Below are positions 1 through 8,673 of a stretch of 64,000 nucleotides of DNA, in pieces; positions within the stretch are counted from its first letter, which is position 1; every line of letters begins with the position of its first letter. This stretch comes from Haloactinospora alba (GTDB lineage Bacteria; Actinomycetota; Actinomycetes; Streptosporangiales; Streptosporangiaceae). A program made the translations under genes and the position numbers. Where the stretch lies: contig NZ_VFQC01000001.1 in NCBI RefSeq assembly GCF_006717075.1, positions 2,899,501 through 2,963,500 of the forward strand. Reading direction: 5' to 3'. The notes below the pieces were generated by a model, which was not told where the DNA came from, searched no databases, and saw only the letters and a program-made list of their open reading frames with translations.

Positions 1-1127
1 AGTTCCAACGCGCTGAGAGCCGCGGACTCCGCTCGGCCAGCACGTTGCCTCAGCCCCGAGCCGATGTGTGCGGAGGCGGCCCAGAACAATGACTTCGCTG
101 GGGGAAACGACAGAATGCCGGGGAACTCATCGTCGCGTTCTTCTGCACGCAACTCTTCGGCCCGGTGCAGTGCGGCATCGAGTTCATCCACCTTGCCCAA
201 CTGCGCCAACGCACGAGCACGAATACCGTGGGCGCGCACCAGTGTTGTCCCCTCCGCACCGAGGAAGCCACACGCGAACTCGGCGTGCTCCGCCGCATCA
301 TGGGGGCGGCCGTCCCAGTAAGCGATAAGGGCGTGCAGGCTCCTCGACCAAGCGCACAGGGTCACATCCCCCACCAGCTCGGCATGCAGATCGGCCACCC
401 GGAGATGCGTCTGCGCTGCGGTCATCCCGCCCAGGTCGAAGCTCGCGTTCGCCATCACCACTGACAACCAGCCCGCGATGCGGTGGAGGTCATGAATCTG
501 TATGGGACGCTGGCACTGTTCCCGCAGCGTCCATGCCCGCAGACGCAGTTCCTTGGCCCGCATCAGTGTCGGCAGCACAGGAGTGTGGGGATAGGAACCG
601 GCCACACTGTGCAGTGCGGCCTCCAACTCCTCGATGGTGTAGGACCCGATGGGGGTATCCATTCGGGCCCCGTAACGCTGGGATTCCTCAGCGCACACCG
701 CCACTGCCTGTTGCGGTGTCAACGGTTGAGCATGTGCCGGAGGAGAGGGCTGCTCCTCCACCTGTCGGTAGCTGGGGGCGAACCCCAGACACACAGCATC
801 GCTCGCGAAAAAACGCGAGAGCAGGTCCAGGTTGTGCGGCCCCGGACGACCGCCGGCTTCCCAGTTCTGCCAACTGCGCACATCGAGCCCGCTCGCAGGG
901 AGCCCTTGCTCGGTCTGCCACTGCCGGATGGCCTCCACCGCGTCATCGGCGCGCCGCCACCCGCAGGCCAGCCGCATGGACTTGAACCGCGTGTGACGAC
1001 AGTGCTGTTGGATCTGGACAGCCACCTCGTGAGGATCAACGCCCTGTCCACGCTCGGCCAGAATCCGTGCGCGTACCTCCAGAGCGCACTGAATCGCGTG
1101 TGGCTCACAACGGCCGTTGGACATCAT
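1..1127 (-). CDS. XRE-type transcriptional regulator with TPR-like C-terminal half (partial)
   Basis: The minus strand is open from a tandem ATG pair (1127/1124) to the window edge, about 375 codons; the C-terminus lies outside. A GTG at 1154 is an alternative start, but a GAAGG ribosome-binding site just before the ATG pair favours 1127. Residues about 50-110 resemble a helix-turn-helix (MRLACGWRR, then SWQNWEAGGRPGP and LDLLSRFF). The second half is helical and TPR-like, with stretches such as RARALAQLGKVDELDAALHRAEE shortened here to AQLGKVDELDAAL. This layout is typical of the many XRE/TPR regulators of streptomycete-type actinomycetes. Its target is unknown. It is separated from the CRISPR locus by transposase debris. 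Confidence 0.72.
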   Translation of the reverse strand, partial: MMSNGRCEPHAIQCALEVRARILAERGQGVDPHEVAVQIQQHCRHTRFKSMRLACGWRRADDAVEAIRQWQTEQGLPASGLDVRSWQNWEAGGRPGPHNLDLLSRFFASDAVCLGFAPSYRQVEEQPSPPAHAQPLTPQQAVAVCAEESQRYGARMDTPIGSYTIEELEAALHSVAGSYPHTPVLPTLMRAKELRLRAWTLREQCQRPIQIHDLHRIAGWLSVVMANASFDLGGMTAAQTHLRVADLHAELVGDVTLCAWSRSLHALIAYWDGRPHDAAEHAEFACGFLGAEGTTLVRAHGIRARALAQLGKVDELDAALHRAEELRAEERDDEFPGILSFPPAKSLFWAASAHIGSGLRQRAGRAESAALSALE

Positions 1128-1189
1128 CCCGCCTTCGTCTCCGATCAAGGACACCACCAGATCCTAACGAAGAATCCCCCCATCCACAT

Positions 1190-1310
1190 CAAGTGAAACA
1201 ATTATTCACTACCCACGAACAGTCTTTTCATCAGACACAAAATTCAACAATAAAAACACAAAAAATAGTTTAACAATACATTCTTTTGCGATAATTTATA
1301 ATTATCACAC
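1190..1310. promoter_or_regulatory. AT-rich intergenic segment with a perfect inverted repeat
   Basis: This stretch upstream of the regulator is strikingly AT-rich compared with its surroundings. It ends in a perfect inverted repeat, GATAATT-TAT-AATTATC at 1290-1306 (7-bp arms, 3-nt loop). It probably carries the promoter and an operator for the minus-strand regulator, or marks foreign DNA. I see no start codon with a ribosome-binding site inside it. Confidence 0.45.
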
Positions 1311-1607
1311 TTTGCCCATCCCTCTTCTAGCAAAAAAGACAGCGAACCCAGATATGAGCCGTACAGCTCGCTGGCGCTCCGTCACGAATACGGGGTGTCG
1401 GCATCGGTGAGGGCCTGGCGTCCGACCAAGAACGCCTCGTGAGGGCGCGTCCATATCTATGAGTAGCGAGATCAGGCGCAGGTGGGAGAACACGCGCACA
1501 CGAGGGCAGTGGGCATCGTACAGCCGGATGGCGGTACGCAGCAGGGGCACAGCCAGTTCGTAAGGCTGGCCCCGCAGCGCGAGGGCAGGGCGGAGACTCA
1601 TGTACAA
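1305..1607 (-). pseudogene. Possible regulator fragment, not firmly recognised
   Basis: A minus-strand frame of about 100 codons contains LAVPLLRTAIRLYDAHC and VRVFSHLRLISLLIDMDA, a helical pattern like the C-terminal part of XRE/TPR regulators. It has no N-terminal DNA-binding part, and its end runs into AT-rich DNA without homology-like sequence. I read it as a leftover of a regulator gene, perhaps a relative of the one at the left edge. It could also be a chance frame. No ribosome-binding site was found. Confidence 0.25.
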
Positions 1608-1900
1608 AACGGCAATTGCCTTTCCTGCTCTTCGTTAATCATGGAGGAGGCTGCATCCCCCTTCGCTATCGCGCTTACGAGCTATTCACGCAGCTCGTGT
1701 ATGCAGGAAACGCTTCCAGAACCTTAACCTGGTCTTCTGCGACCTCGATTCCGACCGCGGCAGCCACCCGTTTGGCCCAGGAATTCGGAGAGCTCCTCCT
1801 GAGACGTGGACAGCCGGACGCACGAGTCCGGTCTACCATCACTGAAATGGCCACCGGCTGCAGATCACCCACGATGAGCTGATCGAAGGTACCAACGTGG
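1608..1900. other. Gap between regulator fragment and IS630 remnant
   Basis: No gene recognised. A minus-strand frame that ends at 1675 encodes an unrecognised stretch (GTFDQLIVGDLQPVAISVMV, then NSWAKRVAAAVGIEVAEDQV). It runs on from the decayed transposase frame without a convincing start. It may be the tail of a small disrupted protein. Confidence 0.3.
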
Positions 1901-2800
1901 CTAGTGTCCTGGGTCTGAAATTCGTTGTAGATATCGGGCGAGGGAGTCAAGGATCTCCTCGGCGGTCTTGCGCCAGACGAACGGGCGGGAGCGGGTGTCG
2001 ACTGCTCGATCCAGTCGCGCACGTCCTGTTCCAGTGCAGCCACGCTTTTGCGCACGCCGCGGCGGGTGAGCTGGGTGGCGAGGAAGGCGAACCAGCGCTC
2101 GACCTGGTTGATCCAGGAGGAGCCGGTCGGGGTGACGTGCACATGGAAGCGGGGGTGGCGGACCAGTCACTACTGGGGATCAGCGGGGTCTTATGCGCGG
2201 CGTCGTTGTCGCAGGCCAGGTGGATGTCCAACCCCTCGGGTACCGCCCTGTCGATGCTGGTGAGGAAGCTGGTGAACGCGGCTGCGCGGTGGCGGCGGTG
2301 CAGCTCGCCGAGGACAGTGCCGCCGGCGATGTTGAACGCGGCGACTCCCCCGCGAGCGGGAGGTGCCCCCGGCTGGTGGCGCCGTGGCGGACGTAGTCGT
2401 GACTGGCCCGTTCGGGCGTGCCCGGCATCATCGGCAGTACCGGCGGGGAACGGTCCAGAGCCTGCATCCGATTCTTCTCGTCCACGCACAGCACCACCGC
2501 CCGCTCGGGCAGGGTGTGATACAGCCCGACCACCTCGACCACCTTCTCCACAAACAGCGGGACGGTGGAGATCGCGAAGCCCTCAGCGCGGTGCGGCTTC
2601 AGGTCGAAGCGCCGCCAGATCCGCCCGATCGTGGACCGGCTCAACCCGGTGCGCCGCACCATCGAGGCCCGCGACTAGTGGGTGGCATCGGGCGGGCTCT
2701 GCTCCAGGGTCAGCTCCACCACCTGCTGGACCCGGTCGAGCAGGATCGAGGGCGGTCGGCCCGGCCGGGACTCGGAGCTTCCCCCAATGCCGGATAGTTA
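1901..2800 (-). pseudogene. IS630-family transposase, decayed
   Basis: Pieces of one IS630-type DDE transposase lie in order on the minus strand in different frames. First comes the helix-turn-helix part (GLSRSTIGRIWRRFDLKPHR) with LCVDEKNRMQALDRSPP around 2650-2450. Then LHRRHRAAAFTSFLTSIDRAVP and HLACDNDAAHKTP follow in a second frame. TPTGSSWINQVERWFAFLAT comes in a third, and PFVWRKTAEEILDSLARYLQ in a fourth. A nonsense TAG at 2675-2677 replaces the Trp expected in the ATHW-S motif. The first DNA-binding part is missing. At least three frameshifts plus the stop make this inactive. No terminal inverted repeats were identified. Confidence 0.88.
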
Positions 2801-2937
2801 AGGATCTCGGCGTCTACGCAAGTGGCGCGGTTGTGGACCCACCCAGGAAGAACGTAGGCAACGAAGCCTTGTAGAACAGGGAGTCGACCAAGACAGCTTG
2901 TCCTTCCGGAACTCCGTTGCCTTACCATTCTCCCTCA

Positions 2938-3285
2938 ATGTCTGCTGTGACCACGATCCCCCGCACAGTCACGGTCGCCGCGGGGGTGTTCGCGCCCGGC
3001 CACCTCAGGGCGTTGACCGCTATCATCCCGTTCGCACTCGTCGACGCGGTCCTTGAGGAGACGCGGATGCTCCAGCAGCGGTTGCGCGCGCTTCCCTCGC
3101 GGGTGGGTGTGTACTTCCTGTTGGCGATGTGTTTGTTTCCTGAGCTCGGCGACCGGCGGGTGTGGGACACGATGGCCACCGGGCTGGTCGGGCTTTCGTT
3201 CGTCTGGGGGTCCCCCACGCCCGGGAATCCCTGCGAGGGATCGAAGCGAACACCTCAGCGCAAAACGCGTCGAGATCTCGCGTAG
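2938..3285 (+). pseudogene. IS4-type transposase N-terminal fragment
   Basis: From an ATG at 2938 the frame begins with TTIPRTVTVAAGVFAPGHL and continues ALVDAVLEETRMLQQRLRAL and RVGVYFLLAMCLFPELG, the N-terminal domain of IS4-type transposases of actinomycetes. After about residue 95 the homology-like sequence stops and the frame runs into unrelated residues to a stop at 3285, so the whole catalytic DDE domain is missing. The fragment ends about 100 bp from the oldest repeat of CRISPR array 1. Confidence 0.75.
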
Positions 3286-3384
3286 TTCCTCTACGGCGGC
3301 CAGATCCATCAATCCATGATCACGTCAACACAACACGAACGCAGCAACCTAACGAAGCACTATTAGTCCCATAGAGGGAAGGTG

Positions 3385-4572
3385 CGGTCTATTCCCGCGT
3401 GCGCGGGACCTTCCGGGGGCAGCGCCAGGTGTACTGGGCGCGGTACGGTCCACTCCCGCGTGCGCGGGACCTTCCGATCGAAGAGGGGATGCCCACCGTG
3501 GCCGCGCGGTCCACTCCCGCGTGCGCGGGACCTTCGGGCGGAGCCGGTCCGGATCATCAGCCGGAGACGGTCCACTCCCGCGTGCGCGGGACCTTCGGTG
3601 AGGCCCGGCGTTCGGGGGAGCGCCGGGCCGGTCCACTCCCGCGTGCGCGGGACCTTCACGTGGGTGAGCCGCTTTGACAGGTGCGGCGACGGTCCACTCC
3701 CGCGTGCGCGGGACCTTCGGACCTTGTAGTTATAGGTCATCGGGCATCCACGGTCCACTCCCGCGTGCGCGGGACCTTCGCTACACCCTGTCCATTCTGG
3801 ACTGCATGGTTCGGTCCACTCCCGCGTGCGCGGGACCTTCGCCACGGCCTGATCCAGCGCGGGCACCGTCTCGGTCCACTCCCGCGTGCGCGGGACCTTC
3901 AGTCGTTCCGGCCAAACGAAAACGAAAAATGACGGTCCACTCCCGCGTGCGCGGGACCTTCCGAGGACTCGGTCAAGTCCTCGAACAGTGATGCGGTCCA
4001 CTCCCGCGTGCGCGGGACCTTCAACCTCACGCCTGGTGTCCGGATCGCCCAGGTCGGTCCACTCCCGCGTGCGCGGGACCTTCCCGTGGGCGTTCTACGA
4101 CCCCGACTCGTGTTCCGGTCCACTCCCGCGTGCGCGGGACCTTCCACGCAAGGAGCAAGCAGTGGCAGAGACCGATCGGTCCACTCCCGCGTGCGCGGGA
4201 CCTTCTCAACGTTCCTTGACACAAGCATGTCAATGTTTCGGTCCACTCCCGCGTGCGCGGGACCTTCAAACTGAACCAGTTCTCATCTGGACGTTCCTTC
4301 GGTCCACTCCCGCGTGCGCGGGACCTTCGCCGCGTCATCGCCCTGCGTGTCGGTGCTGTCCGGTCCACTCCCGCGTGCGCGGGACCTTCTCGTCGTCATC
4401 GCCGGAGGAGGAGGCGGCGGCCGGTCCACTCCCGCGTGCGCGGGACCTTCGTCGCCCATCGTTTGGGGCACTTGCGGAGTGGAGGTCCACTCCCGCGTGC
4501 GCGGGACCTTCGCGGGCGCGGTTGTATCCGGCGCCGGTCTCGTCGGTCCACTCCCGCGTGCGCGGGACCTTC
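3385..4572 (-). CRISPR. CRISPR array 1, type I-E, 20 repeats / 19 spacers
   Basis: Twenty 29-nt repeats start at 3385, 3446, 3507 and so on to 4544, spaced 60-62 nt, with 31-33-nt spacers. On the plus strand each repeat reads as GGTCCACTCCCGCG followed by TGCGCGGGACCTTC. Read on the minus strand it matches the E. coli I-E repeat pattern (GAAGGTCCCGCG-CACGCGGG-AGTGGACC), with a GC-rich hairpin centre, so crRNA should be transcribed from the minus strand. The repeat at 3385 is degenerate (GGTCTATTCCC), marking the old, leader-distal end. The young end at 4572 adjoins the conserved leader block and cas2. The first base of each repeat is usually C but A at 4483. Confidence 0.97.
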
Positions 4573-4615
4573 AGCACTTCACCTGCAAAAACGTGGAGCG
4601 TTACCTTGTTGCAAC
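4573..4615 (-). promoter_or_regulatory. CRISPR array 1 leader (conserved block)
   Basis: The 43 nt next to the youngest repeat are nearly identical (3 mismatches) to the block at 17422-17464 beside array 2. The shared core on the plus strand includes CACCTGCAAAAACGTGGAGC and GTTACC, then TTGCAAC. This is the leader-proximal region expected to carry the array promoter and the signal that directs Cas1-Cas2 to insert new spacers at the first repeat. The remaining 22 nt before the cas2 stop are not conserved. Confidence 0.85.
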
Positions 4616-4637
4616 CTTCGCTGGGACAACAAACGCA

Positions 4638-4961
4638 TCACCATCCATCTGGCACCTGCCGCTTCACCTCGACTTCAGACGGCGCGAGAGGGTTCATCTG
4701 CACCAGCATCATCCCCTCCCAATCCACGACCTCCCGCCGCCGCTCACCAGCCGTGCGTACGTCGAATCCCTGCTCGTTGTCGGCGGGATACAGGCACACA
4801 GCCGCCCCATCCCCCACCGACGCACTGACCGCATCCCACAGTTCATCGCGGACGCGCGCGCTCATCGTTCCCACATACACGCCAGTGGACGGCTCCACCA
4901 TCCATCGCGACAACGCTCCCCGAACATGGTCGGGCACCGCAGTCGTGGTGATGACGACCAT
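4638..4961 (-). CDS. cas2: CRISPR-associated endonuclease Cas2, type I-E
   Basis: Cas2e is the structural partner of Cas1 in the spacer-acquisition complex. The protein begins MVVITTTAVPDHVRGALSRW and continues with VEPSTGVYVG, the typical start of the Cas2e ferredoxin-like fold; it ends with EVEVKRQVPDGW. Length is about 107 aa, normal for Cas2e. An upstream ATG at 4970 would add three residues, but it overlaps the ribosome-binding site GAGG, whereas ATG 4961 has that site 9 nt away. It is the last gene of the cas operon, a few nt after the cas1 stop, and faces the leader of array 1. Confidence 0.95.
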   Translation of the reverse strand: MVVITTTAVPDHVRGALSRWMVEPSTGVYVGTMSARVRDELWDAVSASVGDGAAVCLYPADNEQGFDVRTAGERRREVVDWEGMMLVQMNPLAPSEVEVKRQVPDGW

Positions 4962-4972
4962 GGACCCCATCC

Positions 4973-6007
4973 TCAGTGGCCTCCCTCGGGGACGTCCGGA
5001 TCGGACGCCGGCACTGTCCGGGCCGCGTCCTCGCCACCGTAGTTAACCCCGCCACCCACGCTGCCACCTCCGTCGGGATCCCACAGCTCCACAACGCGCC
5101 ACTGCCCTTCGGCTTCGTCCTCCTCCTCGGCGTCCTCGGGTGCAAGGAGGTACTGGATGTCGCGCACCATCCGCGGAATCAGCCGATACAACCGGTAGTG
5201 GGTACGCAGCCGGTACCGGGCGTCTCTGTCGGGGGAATCGGACGCGTGCAGGGAGAACGCTAGCGGCACGGTCGTCTCCGCCTTGTACAGGTCCGCCACG
5301 TCATAGACGAACGAATGCTGCTTGCCGTGGTGGACAAACCCGAGCGCGGGCGAGCACCCCAAATGGGCGATGACCGTGTGCACGACCCCGTACAGCGCGG
5401 CATTGGCCGCACCGTAGGCCTTGTTGACCGGGTTCTGTTCGTCCCAGGCACCCGGGTCGTAGTTGCGTCGGAACGGCTGCAGCTTGTATTTGGTGCTCAG
5501 GTTCCGGTACAGCTTCTGCATCCGATTGCCTTCCAGACGCCTCAACTGAGCAACCGGCGCCTCTGGCGGGGGCGTCTCCTCGAACCGCATCTCGTACATC
5601 GCCCGGGCGACCTCCAAGCGTCGCGCCTCATCGGCGTAGGCGGCCACCTGGTGCTGCAGCCAGAAGGTGGACTTCTCGCTGGGCTGCCAGGCCCCGTAGT
5701 GCAGGATGCCGCCGAAACCGGAGGTGACCACGGTCGTGCCGTGGCGAAGGAACGTGGCCAGCGCCGGCTGGGTGATGGAGGTGCCCGGCCCCAGCAGCAG
5801 GCATCCCAGCGAGGCTGTAGGGAGATAGACCCGCCGGATACGGCCGGAGTCGGTTTCGGTCTCAGCGCACACGCCGGTGTCGGTTTGGACGATGCGGACG
5901 AGGTCGGCATACAGGAAGGACAGGTTGTCCGAGACGCGGGGCAGCATGGCCAGGGTCGGCCGGGCCAGAGCCGTGCGGGGGTTGTCGGCGTTCATCTGAC
6001 TCCTCAC
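4973..6007 (-). CDS. cas1: CRISPR-associated integrase Cas1, type I-E
   Basis: This is the integrase that inserts new spacers with Cas2. The expected metal ligands are visible: Glu in RRLEGNRMQ (about residue 158), His in GFVHHGKQHSFVYDVADLYK and Asp in the same segment (about 220-240). The protein is 344 aa, longer than E. coli Cas1 (about 305). The extra length is an acidic, Gly-rich tail after about residue 290 (PEDAEEEDEAEG and DGGGSVGGGVNYGG). The start overlaps the cas6e stop by ATGA (6004-6007), indicating translational coupling. Confidence 0.96.
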   Translation of the reverse strand: MRSQMNADNPRTALARPTLAMLPRVSDNLSFLYADLVRIVQTDTGVCAETETDSGRIRRVYLPTASLGCLLLGPGTSITQPALATFLRHGTTVVTSGFGGILHYGAWQPSEKSTFWLQHQVAAYADEARRLEVARAMYEMRFEETPPPEAPVAQLRRLEGNRMQKLYRNLSTKYKLQPFRRNYDPGAWDEQNPVNKAYGAANAALYGVVHTVIAHLGCSPALGFVHHGKQHSFVYDVADLYKAETTVPLAFSLHASDSPDRDARYRLRTHYRLYRLIPRMVRDIQYLLAPEDAEEEDEAEGQWRVVELWDPDGGGSVGGGVNYGGEDAARTVPASDPDVPEGGH

Positions 6008-6669
6008 TCCCCCGGCGCCAAGCTGAGCAGACCTAGGCCGAAGGCTTTGCCGCGTCCGATCCCCTCAGCCAGCGCTCGGCGCGCAGTCTGAGGGTCGGTG
6101 ACGGTGGCCAGGCCGTCGAAGCACACGGCCGGCAGGCGGATCCTGCGCCGCGGATCGGCGACCTCCTCGGCTTCGCCGGCATTGATACTGCGCAGCTCGA
6201 GCCCATGGTCTGCGGCTTTGCGCTGCCACCATTCCTCGGCGGCGGCACCGCGCAGCGTGGTGGTGTGTTCCTTGGACGACAGCCGTTCTCCGTCCTCGGT
6301 CGTCAACTCCCGTTGCTGCTCGGTCTTACCGAGGCGTTTCACCGGAGCCGCGACGATGCGATAGCGCAGGGTGGGTTCCTGGTCCAATACCTCCAGGACG
6401 GCGCTGATATCGCGGCTGGCCTCCAAGGTGTATCCGGGGCCCAGTGCGGAATGGTCCAGCGGCGTCTGGCTTTGGACGATCAGGCACCGTCCGGCCCGGG
6501 TGGTTTCGTCGCGGAACAGCAGCCCGGCGGTTTGCCGGGCGCCCTGTCCGGAGGTCGAGGGGAGCGGGCCCAACGTTTTGGTGAGCATACGGTGGTGATC
6601 TCCTGCGCTAGCGCGGGCGACGCCCCGGTTCGCGGTGTCCAACCGGATGCGGTGTAGCAGCAGTCTCAT
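6004..6669 (-). CDS. cas6e: crRNA-processing endoribonuclease Cas6e
   Basis: Cas6e (CasE/Cse3) cuts the repeat hairpin of the pre-crRNA and stays bound to the 3' end of the crRNA in Cascade. The 221-aa protein starts MRLLLHRIRLDT. It carries the conserved His region GDHHRMLTKTLG (about residues 23-34), where the catalytic His is expected, and the C-terminal glycine-rich loop GIGRGKAFGLGLLSLAP. It overlaps both neighbours by ATGA (cas5 stop at 6666, cas1 start at 6007). Confidence 0.95.
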   Translation of the reverse strand: MRLLLHRIRLDTANRGVARASAGDHHRMLTKTLGPLPSTSGQGARQTAGLLFRDETTRAGRCLIVQSQTPLDHSALGPGYTLEASRDISAVLEVLDQEPTLRYRIVAAPVKRLGKTEQQRELTTEDGERLSSKEHTTTLRGAAAEEWWQRKAADHGLELRSINAGEAEEVADPRRRIRLPAVCFDGLATVTDPQTARRALAEGIGRGKAFGLGLLSLAPGE

Positions 6670-7439
6670 CGGGTTCCTCCTTTCATGTAGTCCATGAGCT
6701 CCTTCCGGTAGGTGCCGGCCCGGCTGTTACGCAGTTCGTCGGGTACGGGCTCGGGGGTGATGAGGACCTCGCGGAAGGTGAAGGACCGTTCGATGCCGCC
6801 GGCCGGACCTGCGGGCACCGGCACATCGTTGAGTACCGCGCGGGTGCGTTCGGTTCCCGCTCCGGGGTTTTGGAAGGCGTCGGCCTCGTGAACGAAGTCG
6901 ATCTTTTGGCGTTCTGGCCGTGCGGGCGGCAGCGGCACCCGTTGTTTGAGTTCGGCCACGGCGTCGGCCAAGCCGTGGCGCAGCAGCATCGGCTGGTCGG
7001 GCACGAAAGCGCGACGCCCCAGGTAGGGCTGCCAGTGCGGTCGCTGCAGCGCCGCTGCGGTGATGTCGATGACCGCGTCGGGGCCGGTGACCGCCACGGT
7101 GAACACCGCCCCGGCCAGGTAGGAGCGCCAGGTCTGCACCGTGGCCTGTTTCTTGCCTCGGCGTTTGCCTTCGGCAGTGGGCACCGTGCGTTTGGGAGGC
7201 AGTCCGCCGCCGACGGTGTGGTAGTCGACGTGGCGGTCGCCGGGCCGGTCGATGCGCACCGTGAAGGAAACGGTGTCGTAGTCGCCGAGGTCGCCGCCCC
7301 GCGGTATGCCGCGGGTGGCGGCCAGCAGTCCGATCAGCCCGGAGCGGGTGGGGTGGGGTTGGGTGTCGCGGTGGCCGAATGCGCTGTGCTCGCCCCAGCT
7401 CTGCATGGGTCCGGCGAGCCGGAGTACCAGTCCGCTCAC
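6666..7439 (-). CDS. cas5e: Cascade subunit Cas5e
   Basis: Cas5e (CasD) caps the 5' handle of the crRNA in Cascade. I chose the GTG at 7439, which overlaps the cas7 stop by GTGA (7436-7439). It gives the canonical start VSGLVLRLAGPMQSWG, followed by HPTRSGLIGLLAATRG. A further in-frame extension to 7592 lies wholly inside cas7 and is not expected. The product is 257 aa. It contains the usual DYHTVGGGLPPKRT segment and ends with REVLITPEPVPDELRN and a short basic tail. Confidence 0.94.
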   Translation of the reverse strand: MSGLVLRLAGPMQSWGEHSAFGHRDTQPHPTRSGLIGLLAATRGIPRGGDLGDYDTVSFTVRIDRPGDRHVDYHTVGGGLPPKRTVPTAEGKRRGKKQATVQTWRSYLAGAVFTVAVTGPDAVIDITAAALQRPHWQPYLGRRAFVPDQPMLLRHGLADAVAELKQRVPLPPARPERQKIDFVHEADAFQNPGAGTERTRAVLNDVPVPAGPAGGIERSFTFREVLITPEPVPDELRNSRAGTYRKELMDYMKGGTR

Positions 7440-8596
7440 TGTGCAGCCTCGTCGGCACCGGCGGGGGCGGCCTGCTGCACGGCTTGCTCGATCAGGGCTG
7501 CATACGACCCGGTGTTGGCGCCGAGGGAGGGCAGGTCCTTGTCCAGTCCAAGGCCGGCGTGGCCCTGGTAGAGGATGGCGTCGGGCCACCACACGGAGGC
7601 GAGCTCGCCGGCGTAGGCCTCGAGGCGGTCGCGGGCGGTGGCCAGGTGCCCGTGGGTGCCGGCGACGGGTTCTTCGAACGCCGTGGCGTAGGAGACGGGC
7701 CGGTCGCTGCGCACCGCGACGTGGACCAGATCGGGGACGGTGACCGCGGCGGTGGCGGTCTGCTTGCCCGAAGGGACGGTGTTCACGAAAGCCCGCAGGA
7801 ATTCGGCAGCCAGGCGGGCGGCTTCGTGGGTGTCGCCTCCGGAGTTGTCCACCAGCTGGGTGAGGTTGAGGTTGGCGTAGCGGTAGAAGGTTCCGGCCGA
7901 GAACATGCCCTCGTTCATGTGGCCGCTGCCGCGGTCGTCGTCTTTGAGGAGATCGTCGACGGCGGTGAAGAAGTCGACGTCGATGTTGGTGGGGTGAACG
8001 GTGAAGGCGTGGGCGAACTGCACGGCGCCGTCGAGTTCGGTTTCTGGCAACTCGGCCAGCATCCGGCCGAACAGGCGCACCGAGGCGTTGCGGGAGTTGA
8101 GGATGGCCACAATCCGCTCGGTCGGCAGCACCGCCTTGGGCTGCTTCTTTCCGGTTTGGGCGGCAATGGCGTCGGCGTGTTCGGCTGCGAGCTCGGCCAG
8201 CTGGGCGATGGCGTCGCTGGGCAGATACAGCAGGACGGAGGTGTCGGGGGGCAGAGTCTCGCCCTTGTGGTTCTTCTTAGCCGGTTCGAGGCTGATGTCC
8301 TTGCCGGCCGAGCGCACGACCTGTTTGCCCGCCTCCAGTGCGTTCTCCTCGCTCCAGCCGGATGTGTGGAGGCGCTCGGCTACGGCCGCAACCAGTCGAC
8401 GGGTGCGTACCGCCGGGTCACCGAGCCGGGTCTCGACGTGGCGTCGCACCTCGCGTTTCCAGCTTTGGCTCGATACCCGGGTGCGTTCGGCACCGCCGAA
8501 CACGAGGGTCTTGGGCGAGCCGAGGTCGTCGCGGTTGAGGTTGGAGTAGGGAAGGGTCTGCAGGGCGTGGATGTCGATGTAGGCGGGATTGGGCAT
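7436..8596 (-). CDS. cas7e: Cascade backbone subunit Cas7e
   Basis: Cas7e (CasC/Cse4) forms the six-subunit backbone that holds the crRNA spacer. The ATG at 8596 gives the canonical start MPNPAYIDIHALQTLPYSNL followed by NRDDLGSPKTLVFGG. AAGG precedes it by several nt. The open frame extends upstream to 8770, but that part overlaps cse2 and is not Cas7-like. The product is 386 aa. It contains VSSQSWKREVRRHVE near the N-terminus and DVDFFTAVDDL with a thumb-like segment in the middle. There is a 77-nt gap after cse2, one of only two notable gaps in the operon. Confidence 0.95.
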   Translation of the reverse strand: MPNPAYIDIHALQTLPYSNLNRDDLGSPKTLVFGGAERTRVSSQSWKREVRRHVETRLGDPAVRTRRLVAAVAERLHTSGWSEENALEAGKQVVRSAGKDISLEPAKKNHKGETLPPDTSVLLYLPSDAIAQLAELAAEHADAIAAQTGKKQPKAVLPTERIVAILNSRNASVRLFGRMLAELPETELDGAVQFAHAFTVHPTNIDVDFFTAVDDLLKDDDRGSGHMNEGMFSAGTFYRYANLNLTQLVDNSGGDTHEAARLAAEFLRAFVNTVPSGKQTATAAVTVPDLVHVAVRSDRPVSYATAFEEPVAGTHGHLATARDRLEAYAGELASVWWPDAILYQGHAGLGLDKDLPSLGANTGSYAALIEQAVQQAAPAGADEAAQ

Positions 8597-8673
8597 GGGA
8601 GCCTTGCTTTCTCTGGTGTCGGTTGGACGGGTCGGAAGTGTTGTCCGGTGGTCGACAGCGGGTTGTGACTGAG

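Noticed and set aside
1897-2874. 325-codon plus-strand frame over the IS630 remnant
   Set aside because: The minus strand shows ordered IS630 motifs; the plus frame has only Arg/Pro/Ala-rich filler.
3382-5046. Long open frames with repeated HSRVRGTF or PLPRARDL segments (for example 3886-5046 plus) over array 1
   Set aside because: They are translations of the CRISPR repeat in several frames; the spacing of the repeated peptide equals the repeat-spacer unit.
7379-8668. 429-codon Gly/Val-rich plus-strand frame over cas7/cas5
   Set aside because: Antisense to cas genes with clear family signatures.
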